Assembly (NCBI GenBank): GCA_963789075.1
Contig: CAWBJQ010000014.1
Location: 992,001 to 1,056,000 of the forward strand
DNA length: 64,000 nt
Source of the DNA: DATATJ01 sp963789075
Lineage (GTDB): Bacteria > Acidobacteriota > Vicinamibacteria > Vicinamibacterales > CAVVIG01
Reading direction: 5' to 3'
Below, one piece after another: positions 9,186 through 18,729 of this stretch (positions are counted from its first letter, which is position 1; each line of letters opens with the position of its first letter). Both the position numbers and the translations under genes were made by a program. Below the pieces are notes generated by a model that did not search any database, had not been told where the DNA came from, and saw nothing but the letters and a program-made list of their open reading frames with translations.

Positions 9186-10634
9186 CTATTTCGGATCCGG
9201 CACCGTCGGCAGCACGTACACCTTCTTCAGTGCCTCCTGATACTCGCCGAACAGCGCTTTGATCCCGCTGAATTCTCTTTTCACCGCCGCGCGATAGTCT
9301 TCGTGCGTCGCGAAATCGAAGAGCACCGCCGCCATCGTCTCGGCATCGACCGTGAAGCCGTGATGGCCGATCTCCTTCAGGTTGTCGGCGTTCATCTCGT
9401 ACGTGTGATTCGGGAAGGCAGAGGTCTGCGCGCTGATGCCGATGCCCGGGATGTCGCGCGACACGCTGCCGGTTTCCTCGTATCCCTGCGGCTTCCCAGG
9501 TTGTGCTTCGAGGTTGGTCGCCCCGTACTTCTTGTCGTACGCGAAGCTGACCTCGCCGAGCGTCGCGACGCCGATGCCGTCGAGGTCCTTGCCGTAATGA
9601 TCGATCTTCACTTTCGTCCCGGTGGAGAGCGCCGCGGCCTTCGCGGCGTTGTCGACGAACTCGACGACCTGCTGCAGATACACTTCGTCGGGGTAGCGAA
9701 TGTAGAAATCGGCCACCGCCCGATCGGGCACGACGTTGGGCGCCGATCCGCCTTCGGTGATGATGCCCTGGATGCGCGCCTCGGGCCGGATGTTGCTTCG
9801 CACGCTGTCGACGTTCTCGAACAGGTGGATCACGGCTTCGAGGGCGTTGCGGCCGGCCCATGCCGTCATTTGATGCGACGGCGCCCCGCTGAAGGTGTAC
9901 TTCGCGCCGACGATGTTCAAGCAGCACGTGCCGAAGCCGGGCGCCGGCCTCGTCGTCTGCATCACGGAGTGGCTGCGGACGATGATGTCGGCGCCGTCGA
10001 AGACGTGGGCCTCGTGCATCACCGTCTTGGCATTGGGCGGCATCATTTCCTCGCCGGGCGTCCCGTACACCACCACGCTGCCAGGCGAGTGGGTGCGCGA
10101 CAGATACTCGGCCATCGCGATCGCCGCGGCCATGCCGACCGGACCTTGCGCGCTGTGCTGATCGCCGTGAAAGGCGCCTTGCGTGCCGCGCAGCGCGTCG
10201 TATTCGAGGATGACGCCGAGCGTTGGCGCGCCGTTGTTCTTCTTGTATTTCGCGACGAACGCCGTGTCGAGTCCGGCGACCCCCATCTCGACGTCGAAAT
10301 CGTGCTGCTTCAAGTAGTCGGTCAGGATCTTGACGGAGCGCGTTTCCTTGAAGCCGATCTCCGGATGCGTCGCAATGTCGTCCGCCATCGCGAGGAGCTC
10401 CTTGTCCATCAACTCCTTCGCGCGTGCGACGACCTGGTCGCGCGCCGCATTCGGCGTTCCGGCGAGCTTCGAGACCCAGCCGGGCACGTCGAGCGATTGC
10501 TCGAGCGCGGCCATCTTCTTCAGGACGTCACGGGCGGCGTCGCGTTCGGTCGGAGTCTCCTGCGCGGCGGCCACGGCCGGCAGCAGCAGAAACAGGAGAG
10601 CGAGCGGGTGGACGCAGCGGATGTGTTGAAGCAT
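9186..10634 (-). CDS. exported M20-family amidohydrolase (AbgB/aminobenzoyl-glutamate-hydrolase-like)
   Basis: 482 residues with a signal peptide (LALLFLLLPAVAAAQ). The M20D pattern is clear: HPEIGFKETRS near the start, LEYDALRGTQ, then GDQHSAQG, TPGEEMMPPNAK, and a late FPNHTYEMNADN. These enzymes hydrolyse amide bonds of N-acyl or peptide-like substrates using a metal pair. ATG 10634 gives a clean signal peptide; a start ten codons upstream adds polar residues before it. The gene stands alone between a convergent partner and a divergent methyltransferase. The substrate cannot be told from sequence. Confidence 0.85.
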   Translation of the reverse strand: MLQHIRCVHPLALLFLLLPAVAAAQETPTERDAARDVLKKMAALEQSLDVPGWVSKLAGTPNAARDQVVARAKELMDKELLAMADDIATHPEIGFKETRSVKILTDYLKQHDFDVEMGVAGLDTAFVAKYKKNNGAPTLGVILEYDALRGTQGAFHGDQHSAQGPVGMAAAIAMAEYLSRTHSPGSVVVYGTPGEEMMPPNAKTVMHEAHVFDGADIIVRSHSVMQTTRPAPGFGTCCLNIVGAKYTFSGAPSHQMTAWAGRNALEAVIHLFENVDSVRSNIRPEARIQGIITEGGSAPNVVPDRAVADFYIRYPDEVYLQQVVEFVDNAAKAAALSTGTKVKIDHYGKDLDGIGVATLGEVSFAYDKKYGATNLEAQPGKPQGYEETGSVSRDIPGIGISAQTSAFPNHTYEMNADNLKEIGHHGFTVDAETMAAVLFDFATHEDYRAAVKREFSGIKALFGEYQEALKKVYVLPTVPDPK

Positions 10635-10735
10635 CGTCGAGTTATAGCACAGGCGGCTGCGCACCTCGACGGTTGGCAGGGTTCGTCCAGGGATTCAGAA
10701 CTGAGAGCGAACGATTCTTGCTTGCGAGTGACGCG

Positions 10736-11551
10736 ATGACACCGACGGCCGCCGCCGACCCGAACGCTCACCAATCCGCCTATGCCGCGTGGGAACACGC
10801 CGAAGTCGCGCGCAGCAGCGTCGAGGCGTCGCTGACGCCGGCCGAATCGCTGCGCATCAGCGATCGAACCCGACACCGCTACCTGGCGCCGCCGGAAGAT
10901 ACGGCGTATCCCCTCGAGTACGCGTACTGGCTGCTCGGCGATGTCCGCAACCAGGCGGTGCTCGACTTGGGCTGCGGCAGCGGCAGCAACACGGTGCTGC
11001 TGGCCGACCGAGGCGCGCGAGTGACGGGCCTCGACCTCTCACCGGACCTCGTCGATCTCGCTCGCCAGCGGCTCGCGGTGAATCACCTGACCGATGCCGA
11101 CGTCCGCTTCGTCGTGGGATCGGCGCACGCGATCGATTTACCCGACGCCTCGATCGACGTCGTCTTCGGCATGGCCATCCTGCACCACCTCGATCTGCAG
11201 CAGACAGCCGCAGAGGTCTGGCGCGTGCTCCGCCCTGGCGGCCGCGCCATCTTCCAGGAGCCGGTCCGCAACTCGCGGGTCATTCGCGCCATCCGGCGTC
11301 TGATTCCGTATCAGCAACCCGATGTGTCGCCGTACGAACGGCCGCTCGTCGACCGGGAAATTGCCGAGTTCGTGAAATCGTTTCGTTCTTTTCGCGCGCG
11401 GCCATTTGTGCTGCCGCATGTGGCGATCGTGCAAGTGCTCCCGGGTGCCAGGAATTGGATTCACGGCGCATACCGGCTCGACCGTGCGCTGCTCCGTATG
11501 CGGACGCTCTCACATTTTGCCGGCGTCCGCGTGTTCGAAGTGATGAAGTAG
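10736..11551 (+). CDS. class I SAM-dependent methyltransferase
   Basis: 271 residues with motif I VLDLGCGSGSNT, motif II after it (GLDLSPDLVDLA), motif IV (VVFGMAILHHL) and the RVLRPGGRAIFQEP strand typical of Methyltransf_11 enzymes. It is cytoplasmic and would methylate a small molecule, lipid or sugar. ATG 10736 is chosen; upstream reading runs over the start region of the M20 gene on the other strand. It sits directly before a secreted beta-helix protein and may serve the polysaccharide pathway, which is only an inference from position. Confidence 0.85.
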   Translation: MTPTAAADPNAHQSAYAAWEHAEVARSSVEASLTPAESLRISDRTRHRYLAPPEDTAYPLEYAYWLLGDVRNQAVLDLGCGSGSNTVLLADRGARVTGLDLSPDLVDLARQRLAVNHLTDADVRFVVGSAHAIDLPDASIDVVFGMAILHHLDLQQTAAEVWRVLRPGGRAIFQEPVRNSRVIRAIRRLIPYQQPDVSPYERPLVDREIAEFVKSFRSFRARPFVLPHVAIVQVLPGARNWIHGAYRLDRALLRMRTLSHFAGVRVFEVMK

Positions 11552-11565
11552 AAGGTCGGCAAGCT

Positions 11566-11581
11566 CGGCACGACGCTTGCG
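11566..11581 (+). promoter_or_regulatory. sigma-54 promoter before the beta-helix gene
   Basis: CGGCACGACGCTTGCG keeps GGCACG-N4-TTGC, ten bases between GG and GC. The -12 GC ends 14 bases before ATG 11595, so the transcript would have almost no leader. Confidence 0.5.
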
Positions 11582-11594
11582 TCGAGCATGTCTC

Positions 11595-13973
11595 ATGCGT
11601 AGCGTTCTCCGTGTGTGCCTGCTCGGCAGCTCGGCCGCATTGGTGTTGACAGCTCTGGCCGCGCCGGCTCGACCGATCGTCCAACCGGCCACCAGCACTG
11701 GCAAGTCCGATCCTTATCAGGTCACCACGATCTGCACGGCCTACCCAGTCAATATCGCAAAGCGGGTCACGGTTTCCAACGGCGTGGAACTGCAGCAGGC
11801 ATTGGACTCCGCCGCCGTCGGCGATACGATTCTGCTCGCGGCCGGCGCGACGTTCACACCGTCAACTCCTGACGGCAGCTTCATCCTGCGCAATCGGCAT
11901 GTGCCGCAAGGACAATGGATCCTGGTGCGATCGGCCAGCTCCGCCTTCGACAATGGCGGCGCGCTTCAACCGCACACACGCGTCAGCGACTCGAACGCGG
12001 CCCTTATGCCCCAGATTCGCGCGACGAAAGTGAACGCGCCCGCCATCAAAGCCGAATCGGGCGCGCGCGGGTACCGGCTGATCGGACTCGATGTCGGAGC
12101 CGATTCTGCACTCCAGCAGCTGACGAACCTGGTGGAGCTCGGCGGAGGCGCCGACGTCACGGTCGACACCGAGCCGTCGGACATCATCATCGATCGTTGT
12201 TATCTGCACGGCAACGACAGCGGCAACTTCCGGCGCGGCGTGCTGATGAACGGCGTCCGCCTCGCGGTGCTCGACTCGTATCTAGCGAACTTTCACGACG
12301 CGAACGGCGACTCACAGGCCGTGGGCGGCTCGAACGGTCCCGGCCCGTTCAAGATCGTGAACAATTTCCTCGAGGCCGCGAGCGAGAACATTTTGTTCGG
12401 CGGCGCCGATCCGGCCATTCCGAACCTGGTGCCGAGCGACATCGAAGTCCGTCTGAATTTCAGCACGAAGCGCTTGTCGTGGCAGACCGCGCGCGTGCCC
12501 GTGAAGAACGCGTTCGAGCTGAAGAATGCACGCCGCGTGATGGTGGAAGGCAACACCTTCGAACACGTCTGGGTGTCGGGACAGGACGGCACGGCGATTC
12601 TGTTGAAGTCGGTGAATCAGGACGGGAACTGCCCATGGTGCGTCACGGAGTACGTGACCTTCCAGGACAACATCGTGCGCGGCGCCGGCAACGGCGTCCT
12701 GATCAACGCCACCGAAACCGGACAACCTGGGCGAACATCGCCGCTGCCAGCCAATCACATCCGGTTCGAGAACGTCGTGTTCGAGGACCTCGGTGGATCC
12801 CAATGGGGAGGCGGCGGCAAGCTTCTGCGGATCTTCGGCGGCGTGTCCGATGCCTCGTTCACGCACGTCACGTCGCGCAGTAATCCGAACGGCATCCTCG
12901 ATCCAGCCGGCCCGTCGGACCTCAACCCCAATTTCGTCTTCAGCTTCAATATCGTCGAACGCCAGCTGTACGGCATTGGCGCCGGGGGCGACGAAGGCGT
13001 CAAGACGCTCGCGCGGAATTTCAACCCGTACACGTACAAGCAGAATGTGCTGGTCAACACGTCGGCGGGTACAGGCCAATCGATTGCCGATGGCGCGCTC
13101 GAAGCGAGATATCCACCGACGACGTCGGTGGCGCACGGGTGGACCGATGTCGGATTTCAAACCAACACGTCGAAGCTGGCGAAGACCAGCCGCTTTGCCG
13201 CCGCGGCCGCCGATGGGCACGACATCGGCGCCGACGTGAGCACCATCATGCGGTGCAGGCGAGCCCCCGGCACGGCGACGGCTGCGGTCCGACCGCCGTG
13301 CCGCGCTGAGGCGGCGCGACACGTCAGACCTGCGGTGCGATCCATGAACATTCAGCGCCTGGATCGACCTCACGCTCCGCAGACGCTCGCGCTGCTCGAC
13401 GATCTGCGTCTGTCGCTGTTCGGCGTCAGCTCGCGGCGGCTGCATACGGCGTTGGTCGACGACGGCTTGCAGAACGTCATCGATTGCCGCGTCGCCACTG
13501 AGTCGGGTCGGGTGTTAGGCGTTGTGCTGGCGGCACCGGCGTCGTATTGGCGCGTCGCGCTGCTGAAACACTGGAGCCTTGCGCTCGATTGTCTGCGCGC
13601 TCGCGCGTCGTCGAGCGTGCGCCAGCCTGGAATCGATTCCGCGCCGCCGGTGCATCCGGACACCATCGCGGCCCTGTGCGCCGGGACGCCACCGCGAACG
13701 TGGACCGCCCCGGCCGATGCCTGGAGAATCATCCTGGTGGGAACCGCGGCCGCTGCGAGGGGGCATGGCATCGCCGCGCAACTGTACCGCAGCCTGATGG
13801 CCGATCGGTCGCTCGTCGCACGGATCGCGGTCGACAACACGCCGTCGATCCGCCTGCATCGTTCACTCGGATGGTCGTTGTATCGGGACGGCCGCGTGGC
13901 GCTCGCCGTGCATCTCCGGAACGGTCAGGCGGCGTCTGGCGGCAGCGCGGCGGGTTGCCGGCCCACGCCGTGA
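11595..13973 (+). CDS. secreted right-handed beta-helix protein reading into a GNAT acetyltransferase domain
   Basis: 792 residues in one frame. Residues 1-25 are a signal peptide (LLGSSAALVLTALAAPA). About residues 45-550 are a right-handed beta-helix of the pectate-lyase type with coil motifs such as VMVEGNTFEHV and VTFQDNIVRGAGNGV, likely a polysaccharide-binding or cleaving protein. Residues from about 584 (ATG 13344, MNIQRLDRP) form a GNAT acyltransferase with the acetyl-CoA loop AAAARGHGIAAQLY. A secreted helix fused to a cytoplasmic-type GNAT is unlikely. An indel near 13250 would end the first protein at TGA 13306-13308 and leave the GNAT as a second gene from 13344. The end overlaps the convergent FemAB gene by 49 bases. 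Confidence 0.7.
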   Translation: MRSVLRVCLLGSSAALVLTALAAPARPIVQPATSTGKSDPYQVTTICTAYPVNIAKRVTVSNGVELQQALDSAAVGDTILLAAGATFTPSTPDGSFILRNRHVPQGQWILVRSASSAFDNGGALQPHTRVSDSNAALMPQIRATKVNAPAIKAESGARGYRLIGLDVGADSALQQLTNLVELGGGADVTVDTEPSDIIIDRCYLHGNDSGNFRRGVLMNGVRLAVLDSYLANFHDANGDSQAVGGSNGPGPFKIVNNFLEAASENILFGGADPAIPNLVPSDIEVRLNFSTKRLSWQTARVPVKNAFELKNARRVMVEGNTFEHVWVSGQDGTAILLKSVNQDGNCPWCVTEYVTFQDNIVRGAGNGVLINATETGQPGRTSPLPANHIRFENVVFEDLGGSQWGGGGKLLRIFGGVSDASFTHVTSRSNPNGILDPAGPSDLNPNFVFSFNIVERQLYGIGAGGDEGVKTLARNFNPYTYKQNVLVNTSAGTGQSIADGALEARYPPTTSVAHGWTDVGFQTNTSKLAKTSRFAAAAADGHDIGADVSTIMRCRRAPGTATAAVRPPCRAEAARHVRPAVRSMNIQRLDRPHAPQTLALLDDLRLSLFGVSSRRLHTALVDDGLQNVIDCRVATESGRVLGVVLAAPASYWRVALLKHWSLALDCLRARASSSVRQPGIDSAPPVHPDTIAALCAGTPPRTWTAPADAWRIILVGTAAAARGHGIAAQLYRSLMADRSLVARIAVDNTPSIRLHRSLGWSLYRDGRVALAVHLRNGQAASGGSAAGCRPTP

Positions 13974-14962
13974 AGCCGGCCGACCAGGCGCTGGCTTCTG
14001 TAGAACATCGATCGCGCTTCGTTCCGGATCGTCGCGAGCAGCGGATATTTGGACTTGTAGAACCACGGCACGACGTACGGCTCGACACCGTATTTCTCTT
14101 TGTAGGTGCCGCCGCCGCCCCAGTCGAATCGCTTGATGCCGCGCGCCTTCCAATAGCGGAGCGCGTACCAGTGCAGGTACTCGTTCGGCCGCCACTGCTG
14201 TCCTGATCGCCAGCTTGCGTTGCCCCAGAAAAAGGCGGTGCCGTTCATCCCGGGATAGAGGCTGGTCGCGATACACCGGCCTTCCGGATCTCGCGCGCGC
14301 ACGGCCAGCAATCGTCCGGTGGGCAACAGGTGCTTCAGCAGCAGACGGACCCGTTCGACGGAGTACGTCGGCAGCTTGCCCTGTTTGGCGAACACGTCTT
14401 TGAGTTGCTCGTAGTATTCGTCGGCAAATGCGAGATCGTGCGCTTCTTCCACGACGACGCCGCTTTTTTCGGCCTTGCGCACGCAGCGCCGGCAGGCGCT
14501 CTCCATGCCTTTGAAGAGATCGTCTTCGCTCTTGGTGAGATCCGACTGATACGTTTCATACGCGCTTCGACTCAATCGTGCCGCATCGCCATCGCCGGGC
14601 AGAAAGCCGCAGTCTGAGACCTCCACGTGCAGGCATCGCAGCTCGCGGAAGGCCCATTCGGTGAGCGATCCCAGCATTGCGGACCGGGACGCTCCCGGCA
14701 AGACGTTGAAACCGATATACGGGGTGGTCCAGCCAGGAAAGGAACTGCCCAGAATTCGCAGACCGAACTTGCGCACGACCAGGCCGGAGAAATAACCCGC
14801 AAGCGTGCTGCCGTCGCGAATCTCGGCGACCACCGGCGTGGCGTTCTGGCTCTCGGCGAGGAACGCGAGCCACTCGCGCGTCTGGAACACGACGCGATCG
14901 TCGAACGCGTCCAGCGTGGTCCACGGAATCTCTTGCGGTTCCAGTCGTCGAAAGTGCAGCAT
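13925..14962 (-). CDS. FemAB-like acyltransferase of an exosortase-type polysaccharide locus
   Basis: 345 residues of the FemAB/BioF2 double-GNAT fold: FQTREWLAFL, a central helical part (MESACRRCVRKAEKSGV), and a C-terminal half with IATSLYPGMNGTAFFWGNAS and a RFDWGGGGTYKEKYG motif. It resembles the FemAB-related protein (TIGR03019) of XrtA polysaccharide loci; such proteins probably transfer an acyl or aminoacyl group to the glycan or its lipid carrier. ATG 14962 is chosen over GTG 14998, which would overlap the upstream gene. It is the last gene of the operon that begins at 27851. Confidence 0.8.
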   Translation of the reverse strand: MLHFRRLEPQEIPWTTLDAFDDRVVFQTREWLAFLAESQNATPVVAEIRDGSTLAGYFSGLVVRKFGLRILGSSFPGWTTPYIGFNVLPGASRSAMLGSLTEWAFRELRCLHVEVSDCGFLPGDGDAARLSRSAYETYQSDLTKSEDDLFKGMESACRRCVRKAEKSGVVVEEAHDLAFADEYYEQLKDVFAKQGKLPTYSVERVRLLLKHLLPTGRLLAVRARDPEGRCIATSLYPGMNGTAFFWGNASWRSGQQWRPNEYLHWYALRYWKARGIKRFDWGGGGTYKEKYGVEPYVVPWFYKSKYPLLATIRNEARSMFYRSQRLVGRLHGVGRQPAALPPDAA

Positions 14963-14984
14963 CGCGTATCCAGCCTCGAAACCC

Positions 14985-15963
14985 TTACGACGTCCCACGA
15001 AACATCTTTTCCCACAGCCACCGGCGCTCGAGCGATTGCCGCTCCGCGTCCGTGATCACGATCCGATCGCGGGACCGGCGCAGATGGTCGAGCAGCGTGG
15101 AGACAGGAACGAACCACCCGTTTTTGCGACTCAGGCGGATCATGAGCGCTTTGAATCTCGCGTGCAGCTGGCCGTCTTCGAGGTACCCGTGGCCGAAATG
15201 CGTGTACATGACGCACGCGCCTCCTTCTGCCTCCAGGCGATCCTGATTCGCTTCCGACAGCGTCTCGACGAACCGCGACACGTTCGACCCTTCGGTCGAG
15301 GCGTACCACGCGTTCACGAACGGCCGGCGCGGGTCGTGATACGGCATCGATGGACAGGCGGCCAGTGTGTTGACGTCGGCGTACACGAAATTGCGGCAGT
15401 ATCGAATGCGTTCGCGGCAGAGGTCGCCCCAGAATGACGCGTGGCCCTCCACCTCGCCGGCATGGACGCCATGGGTGCGGCCGAGCGTCGCGACGTTGTA
15501 AAGAGTGCGCAGCGGCGGCGTCACGCGGGCCGGTCCCCAGTAGATCGCTTCGGCGTTGTAGTGATTCGCCATCGCCCCAGGGTCGTGGCCGAAGTACCTC
15601 GCGGAACAGGTCGAGCCCGCGAACGATTTCGTACCGGGTCGACGAGTGCTTGGTCGTGTTGTGATAGCCGACTTCGAATCCCGCCGCTTGGAGGTCGGCG
15701 GTGTGCCGCCGGTAGCGCGGACTGTCACACGTTTCGCCCCCAGAATTCGGCGTTCGCACGGCCGGGCCGGGCCACACGCCACGCGTGGTCCGGAAGCCGT
15801 GCTCCTGCAGAAATCCGTAGATCGCCAGCCCCTCGTCGTACGTCTGAGCGTCCGGATCATCGAAGATCGTGAAGGCGAACGATTTGCCGTCGGGCCATCT
15901 GATGGCCTGTTCGGACGAAGCCGCTTGCGACGCCGCGGCTGCCGATCGTTCCTCGAGCGGCAC
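14985..15963 (-). CDS. polysaccharide-deacetylase-like protein (frameshifted)
   Basis: About 325 residues once one extra base near 15598 is removed. The N-terminal half has FAFTIFDDPDAQTYDEGLAIY, reminiscent of the NodB TFDD metal motif; after the shift the frame continues GHDPGAMANHYNAEAIYWGP and ends with YTHFGHGYLEDGQ. The pattern suggests a NodB-type carbohydrate esterase that removes acetyl groups from sugars, with uncertain catalytic residues. GTG 15963 starts just after the AlgD stop; an ATG at 15970 overlaps that stop (TAATG) but is out of frame. A deacetylase is a standard part of exosortase-type polysaccharide loci. Confidence 0.65.
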
Positions 15964-15969
15964 AGCCCA

Positions 15970-17287
15970 TTACCAGCAGATACCGCGATACTCGGCCGGC
16001 AACAGCGCGCCGTACAGCGGCAGCCGCACCAGGTCGATGACGATCTGATCGGGCCGGGTCCGGCCGAGCGCCTCGACGAACTCCGGCGATTGATTGCCGA
16101 CGACGATGACCTCGGACTGGCCGATGACATCGTCAATCGTGTTGCACAACAGCGACGAGAGATGCGGAATCTGCTTTTCGATGTACTCCTTGTTCGCGCC
16201 GACCAGCTTCGCGAGCGACACGTTCTGATCGTAGATGCGCAGCGAAATGCCCTTGCCGAGAAGCGCTTCGGCGAGGATCACGATGGGGCTCTCGCGCAGA
16301 TCGTCAGTGCCAGCTTTGAAGCTGAATCCGAGCAGCCCCACCTTCTTCTTGCCCGTTTCCAGGATCTGATCCAGCCCCGTCTGGATTTGCAGCCGGTTGC
16401 TCGGGAGAATGTGCGAGATCATCGGGAGCTCGACGTCCAGCTCCTTGGCGCGGTATTGCAGCGCGCGGACGTCCTTGGGCAGGCAGGAGCCGCCGAAGGC
16501 GAAGCCGGGCTTCAGGTAGTACGGCGACAGATTCAGTTTCTCGTCGCGGCAGAAGATGTCCATCACCTCATGGCTGTCGACGTCGAGCTTCTTGCACAGA
16601 TTGCCGATCTCGTTCGCAAAGCAGACCTTCAACGCATGCCACGTGTTGCTCGTGTACTTCATCATTTCGGCCACGCAGATGCTCGTGCTCATGAGCGGAG
16701 CATCGATCGATTGATAGAGCGCAATCGTGCCGCTCGCGTCCGCCGCATGGTTGTGGCCGACGAGCGTCAGCGGCGGCTTGCGGAAGTCCTTCAGCGCCGT
16801 CCCTTCGCGGAGAAATTCCGGATTCACCGAGACGCCGAATCCTTCGCCGTATGTCTTACCCGAGGCGCGTTCGAGCGCGGGAATGACGACGCTGTGGGTC
16901 GTGCCTGGCAGGACCGTGCTACGGACGACCACGACGTGGTACTCCGCCTTGTCGCGGATCGCGGCGCCGATCTGCTCCAGACACACGTTCGAGATGAGAG
17001 AAATCCAGGCTGCCGTTGCGGCGGCTCGGCGTGCCGACGCACAGGAGCGACACTTCCGTGTCGCGCACGGCATCCGCTGTATCCATCGTCGCCCGCAAGC
17101 GTCCGCCCGCGACGTTCTGCGCGAGCAGATCGCCGAGGCCGGGCTCGACGATCGGACTCTTGCCGGCATTGATCGCCGCCACCTTCTCTGCGTTGACATC
17201 GACGCCGACCACGTGATGACCATCGGCGGCGAAGGACGCCGCCGAGACGCTGCCGACATATCCAAGACCGAAAACCGAGACGCGCAT
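15970..17287 (-). CDS. algD: GDP-mannose 6-dehydrogenase, AlgD-like (frameshifted)
   Basis: About 438 residues with the features that separate AlgD from UDP-glucose dehydrogenases: start SVFGLGYVG, CVGTPSRRNGSLD, VVVRSTVLPGT, NPEFLREGTA, catalytic cysteine in GFAFGGSCLPKDVRAL (near residue 265), KAGTDDLRESP, GANKEYIEKQIPH and the terminal ICW. The enzyme oxidises GDP-mannose to GDP-mannuronate with two NAD+. A single indel near 17000 splits the reading between LDFSHLE and VCLEQIGAAI. It lies in the middle of the operon six bases after the TIGR03087-like glycosyltransferase. This makes a uronic-acid-containing polymer likely. Confidence 0.88.
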
Positions 17288-17292
17288 GATGT

Positions 17293-18729
17293 TTATCTGG
17301 GATGCATGGGTTCAGGGCCGACGCGCAGGTCGGCCCCTACGGTTGCTCGGGTTGGCGAGGGTACAGACGCGACCCCTGCGCCAGCGGTGTCCGTCGTTGT
17401 CGTCACGTCGCGTTGCGACGTCCGGCCCGCAATGCATGCGAGCGCCGACTCCAGCTCGCCTGCGACGGCGGACCAGTCGTATCGTTCGACGACGAGCGTC
17501 CGCGCCGCCGCCTCGAGCTGCCGGCGTCGATCGACGTCACGCAGCAGGCGCACGACGGCTCGGCAGAACGATCGCGGCTCGTCGGCGAGGATCACGTGCT
17601 CTCCGGCGGTGACGGGCAGCCCTTCCGCGCCGACAGTCGTGGAGACGACCGCCTTGCCCATCGCCATGGCTTCGAAGATCTTCAAGCGGGTGCCGCCGCC
17701 GATGCGCAGCGGCACGATGTAGGCTGCCGCCTCCTCGATGTACGGGCGCACATCGTCGACGCGACCGGTGACCTGCACGCCGGGCAGGTCGGCGAGCTTC
17801 TTCACCGCCGGCGTCGGCGTGCGGCCGACGATCGACAGCGTCACGTCCGGCTCCTCCGCGCGAATCAGCGGAAGCACCTCGCGACAGAAGAAGAGCATCG
17901 CGTCTTCGTTCGGCAACCAGTCCATCGAGCCGGTGAAGACGAGACGACGGCTCTCGGCGCGACTCGAGCCCTCGACCTCGATCGACTCGGGCGCACCGGG
18001 CGAGAAGAAATGCGTGTCCACGCCGGTGGGAACGACGTACATGGGTTCCCGAACGGCGCCGGGATACAGCCGCGCGAAGGTCGCGCGGTCGGCATCCGAG
18101 ACCGCCAGCACGCCGTCGAAGCGCCGCAGGGCTCTCGCTTCGTAGCGCAGCATCCGGCGATGCTGCATGCGGTACAGCAGTCGTGCGGGAAAGCGGCTGT
18201 GCACCTCCGCATGGCGGCGCCAGATTTCCGACTCGACGTTATGCGTGAACAACACGGCTGGACACGGCAAACGATCCGGCAAGCTCACCGCTGGGGGCAG
18301 GAAGTCGCACACGATGAGATCGAAGCTCTGCGTCGCGAGCAGCTCGCGGATTCGCTTCGCGTACGCGCGTGACCGGTACTTGCCCACCGCGTAGGGCAGC
18401 GGATCCAGCACCCGCAGCGCAGCGCCGGCGTAGAAGCGCAACGATCCCTTCGCCGGTTCGCGGCGGGGCACGGCGATCACGTGCGCTGCGACTTCGCGCA
18501 TGCCCTCGAGCGCGCTCGGGGCACGCCTGTCTCGTCCGCTCGGCTCAGACTCTCGACCGACGCCGGAGTTGGGGATCTTGACGCCGGAGTGGATCTGTTC
18601 TGGGTCGGCGAAGGCGAGATACGTGATCTCGTGGCGTCTCGCCAGGTGGCGCATCAAGTGCCATGTGCGCAGCTTTCCACCCTTGTCGAGCGGCAGCAGG
18701 AGATCCGACTTCAGCCAGAGGATCCGCAT
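17293..18729 (-). CDS. glycosyltransferase family 4, TIGR03087-like (exosortase-associated)
   Basis: 478 residues. The start ILWLKSDLLLPLDKGGKLR is close to the TIGR03087 family of XrtA-associated sugar transferases. The GT-B acceptor half contains FTHNVESEIWRR, the donor half VFTGSMDWLPNEDAM and the nucleotide-binding PLRIGGGTRLKIFEAMAMGK. It would add a sugar to the lipid-linked repeat unit at the cytoplasmic membrane. Its ATG overlaps the amidotransferase stop (TGATG). Two stretches look added: a Ser/Arg-rich segment around 18520-18600 and the last residues, where a copy of the DLRVGP-type repeat (17315-17341) lies. Confidence 0.85.
   Translation of the reverse strand: MRILWLKSDLLLPLDKGGKLRTWHLMRHLARRHEITYLAFADPEQIHSGVKIPNSGVGRESEPSGRDRRAPSALEGMREVAAHVIAVPRREPAKGSLRFYAGAALRVLDPLPYAVGKYRSRAYAKRIRELLATQSFDLIVCDFLPPAVSLPDRLPCPAVLFTHNVESEIWRRHAEVHSRFPARLLYRMQHRRMLRYEARALRRFDGVLAVSDADRATFARLYPGAVREPMYVVPTGVDTHFFSPGAPESIEVEGSSRAESRRLVFTGSMDWLPNEDAMLFFCREVLPLIRAEEPDVTLSIVGRTPTPAVKKLADLPGVQVTGRVDDVRPYIEEAAAYIVPLRIGGGTRLKIFEAMAMGKAVVSTTVGAEGLPVTAGEHVILADEPRSFCRAVVRLLRDVDRRRQLEAAARTLVVERYDWSAVAGELESALACIAGRTSQRDVTTTTDTAGAGVASVPSPTRATVGADLRVGPEPMHPR
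17315..17341. repeat. interspersed palindromic repeat, copy 1
   Basis: GGGCCGAC-GCGCAG-GTCGGCCCC is a palindrome within the 3' end of the glycosyltransferase gene, read there as DLRVGP. Related copies occur at 24338, 25358 and 25889. Confidence 0.8.
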
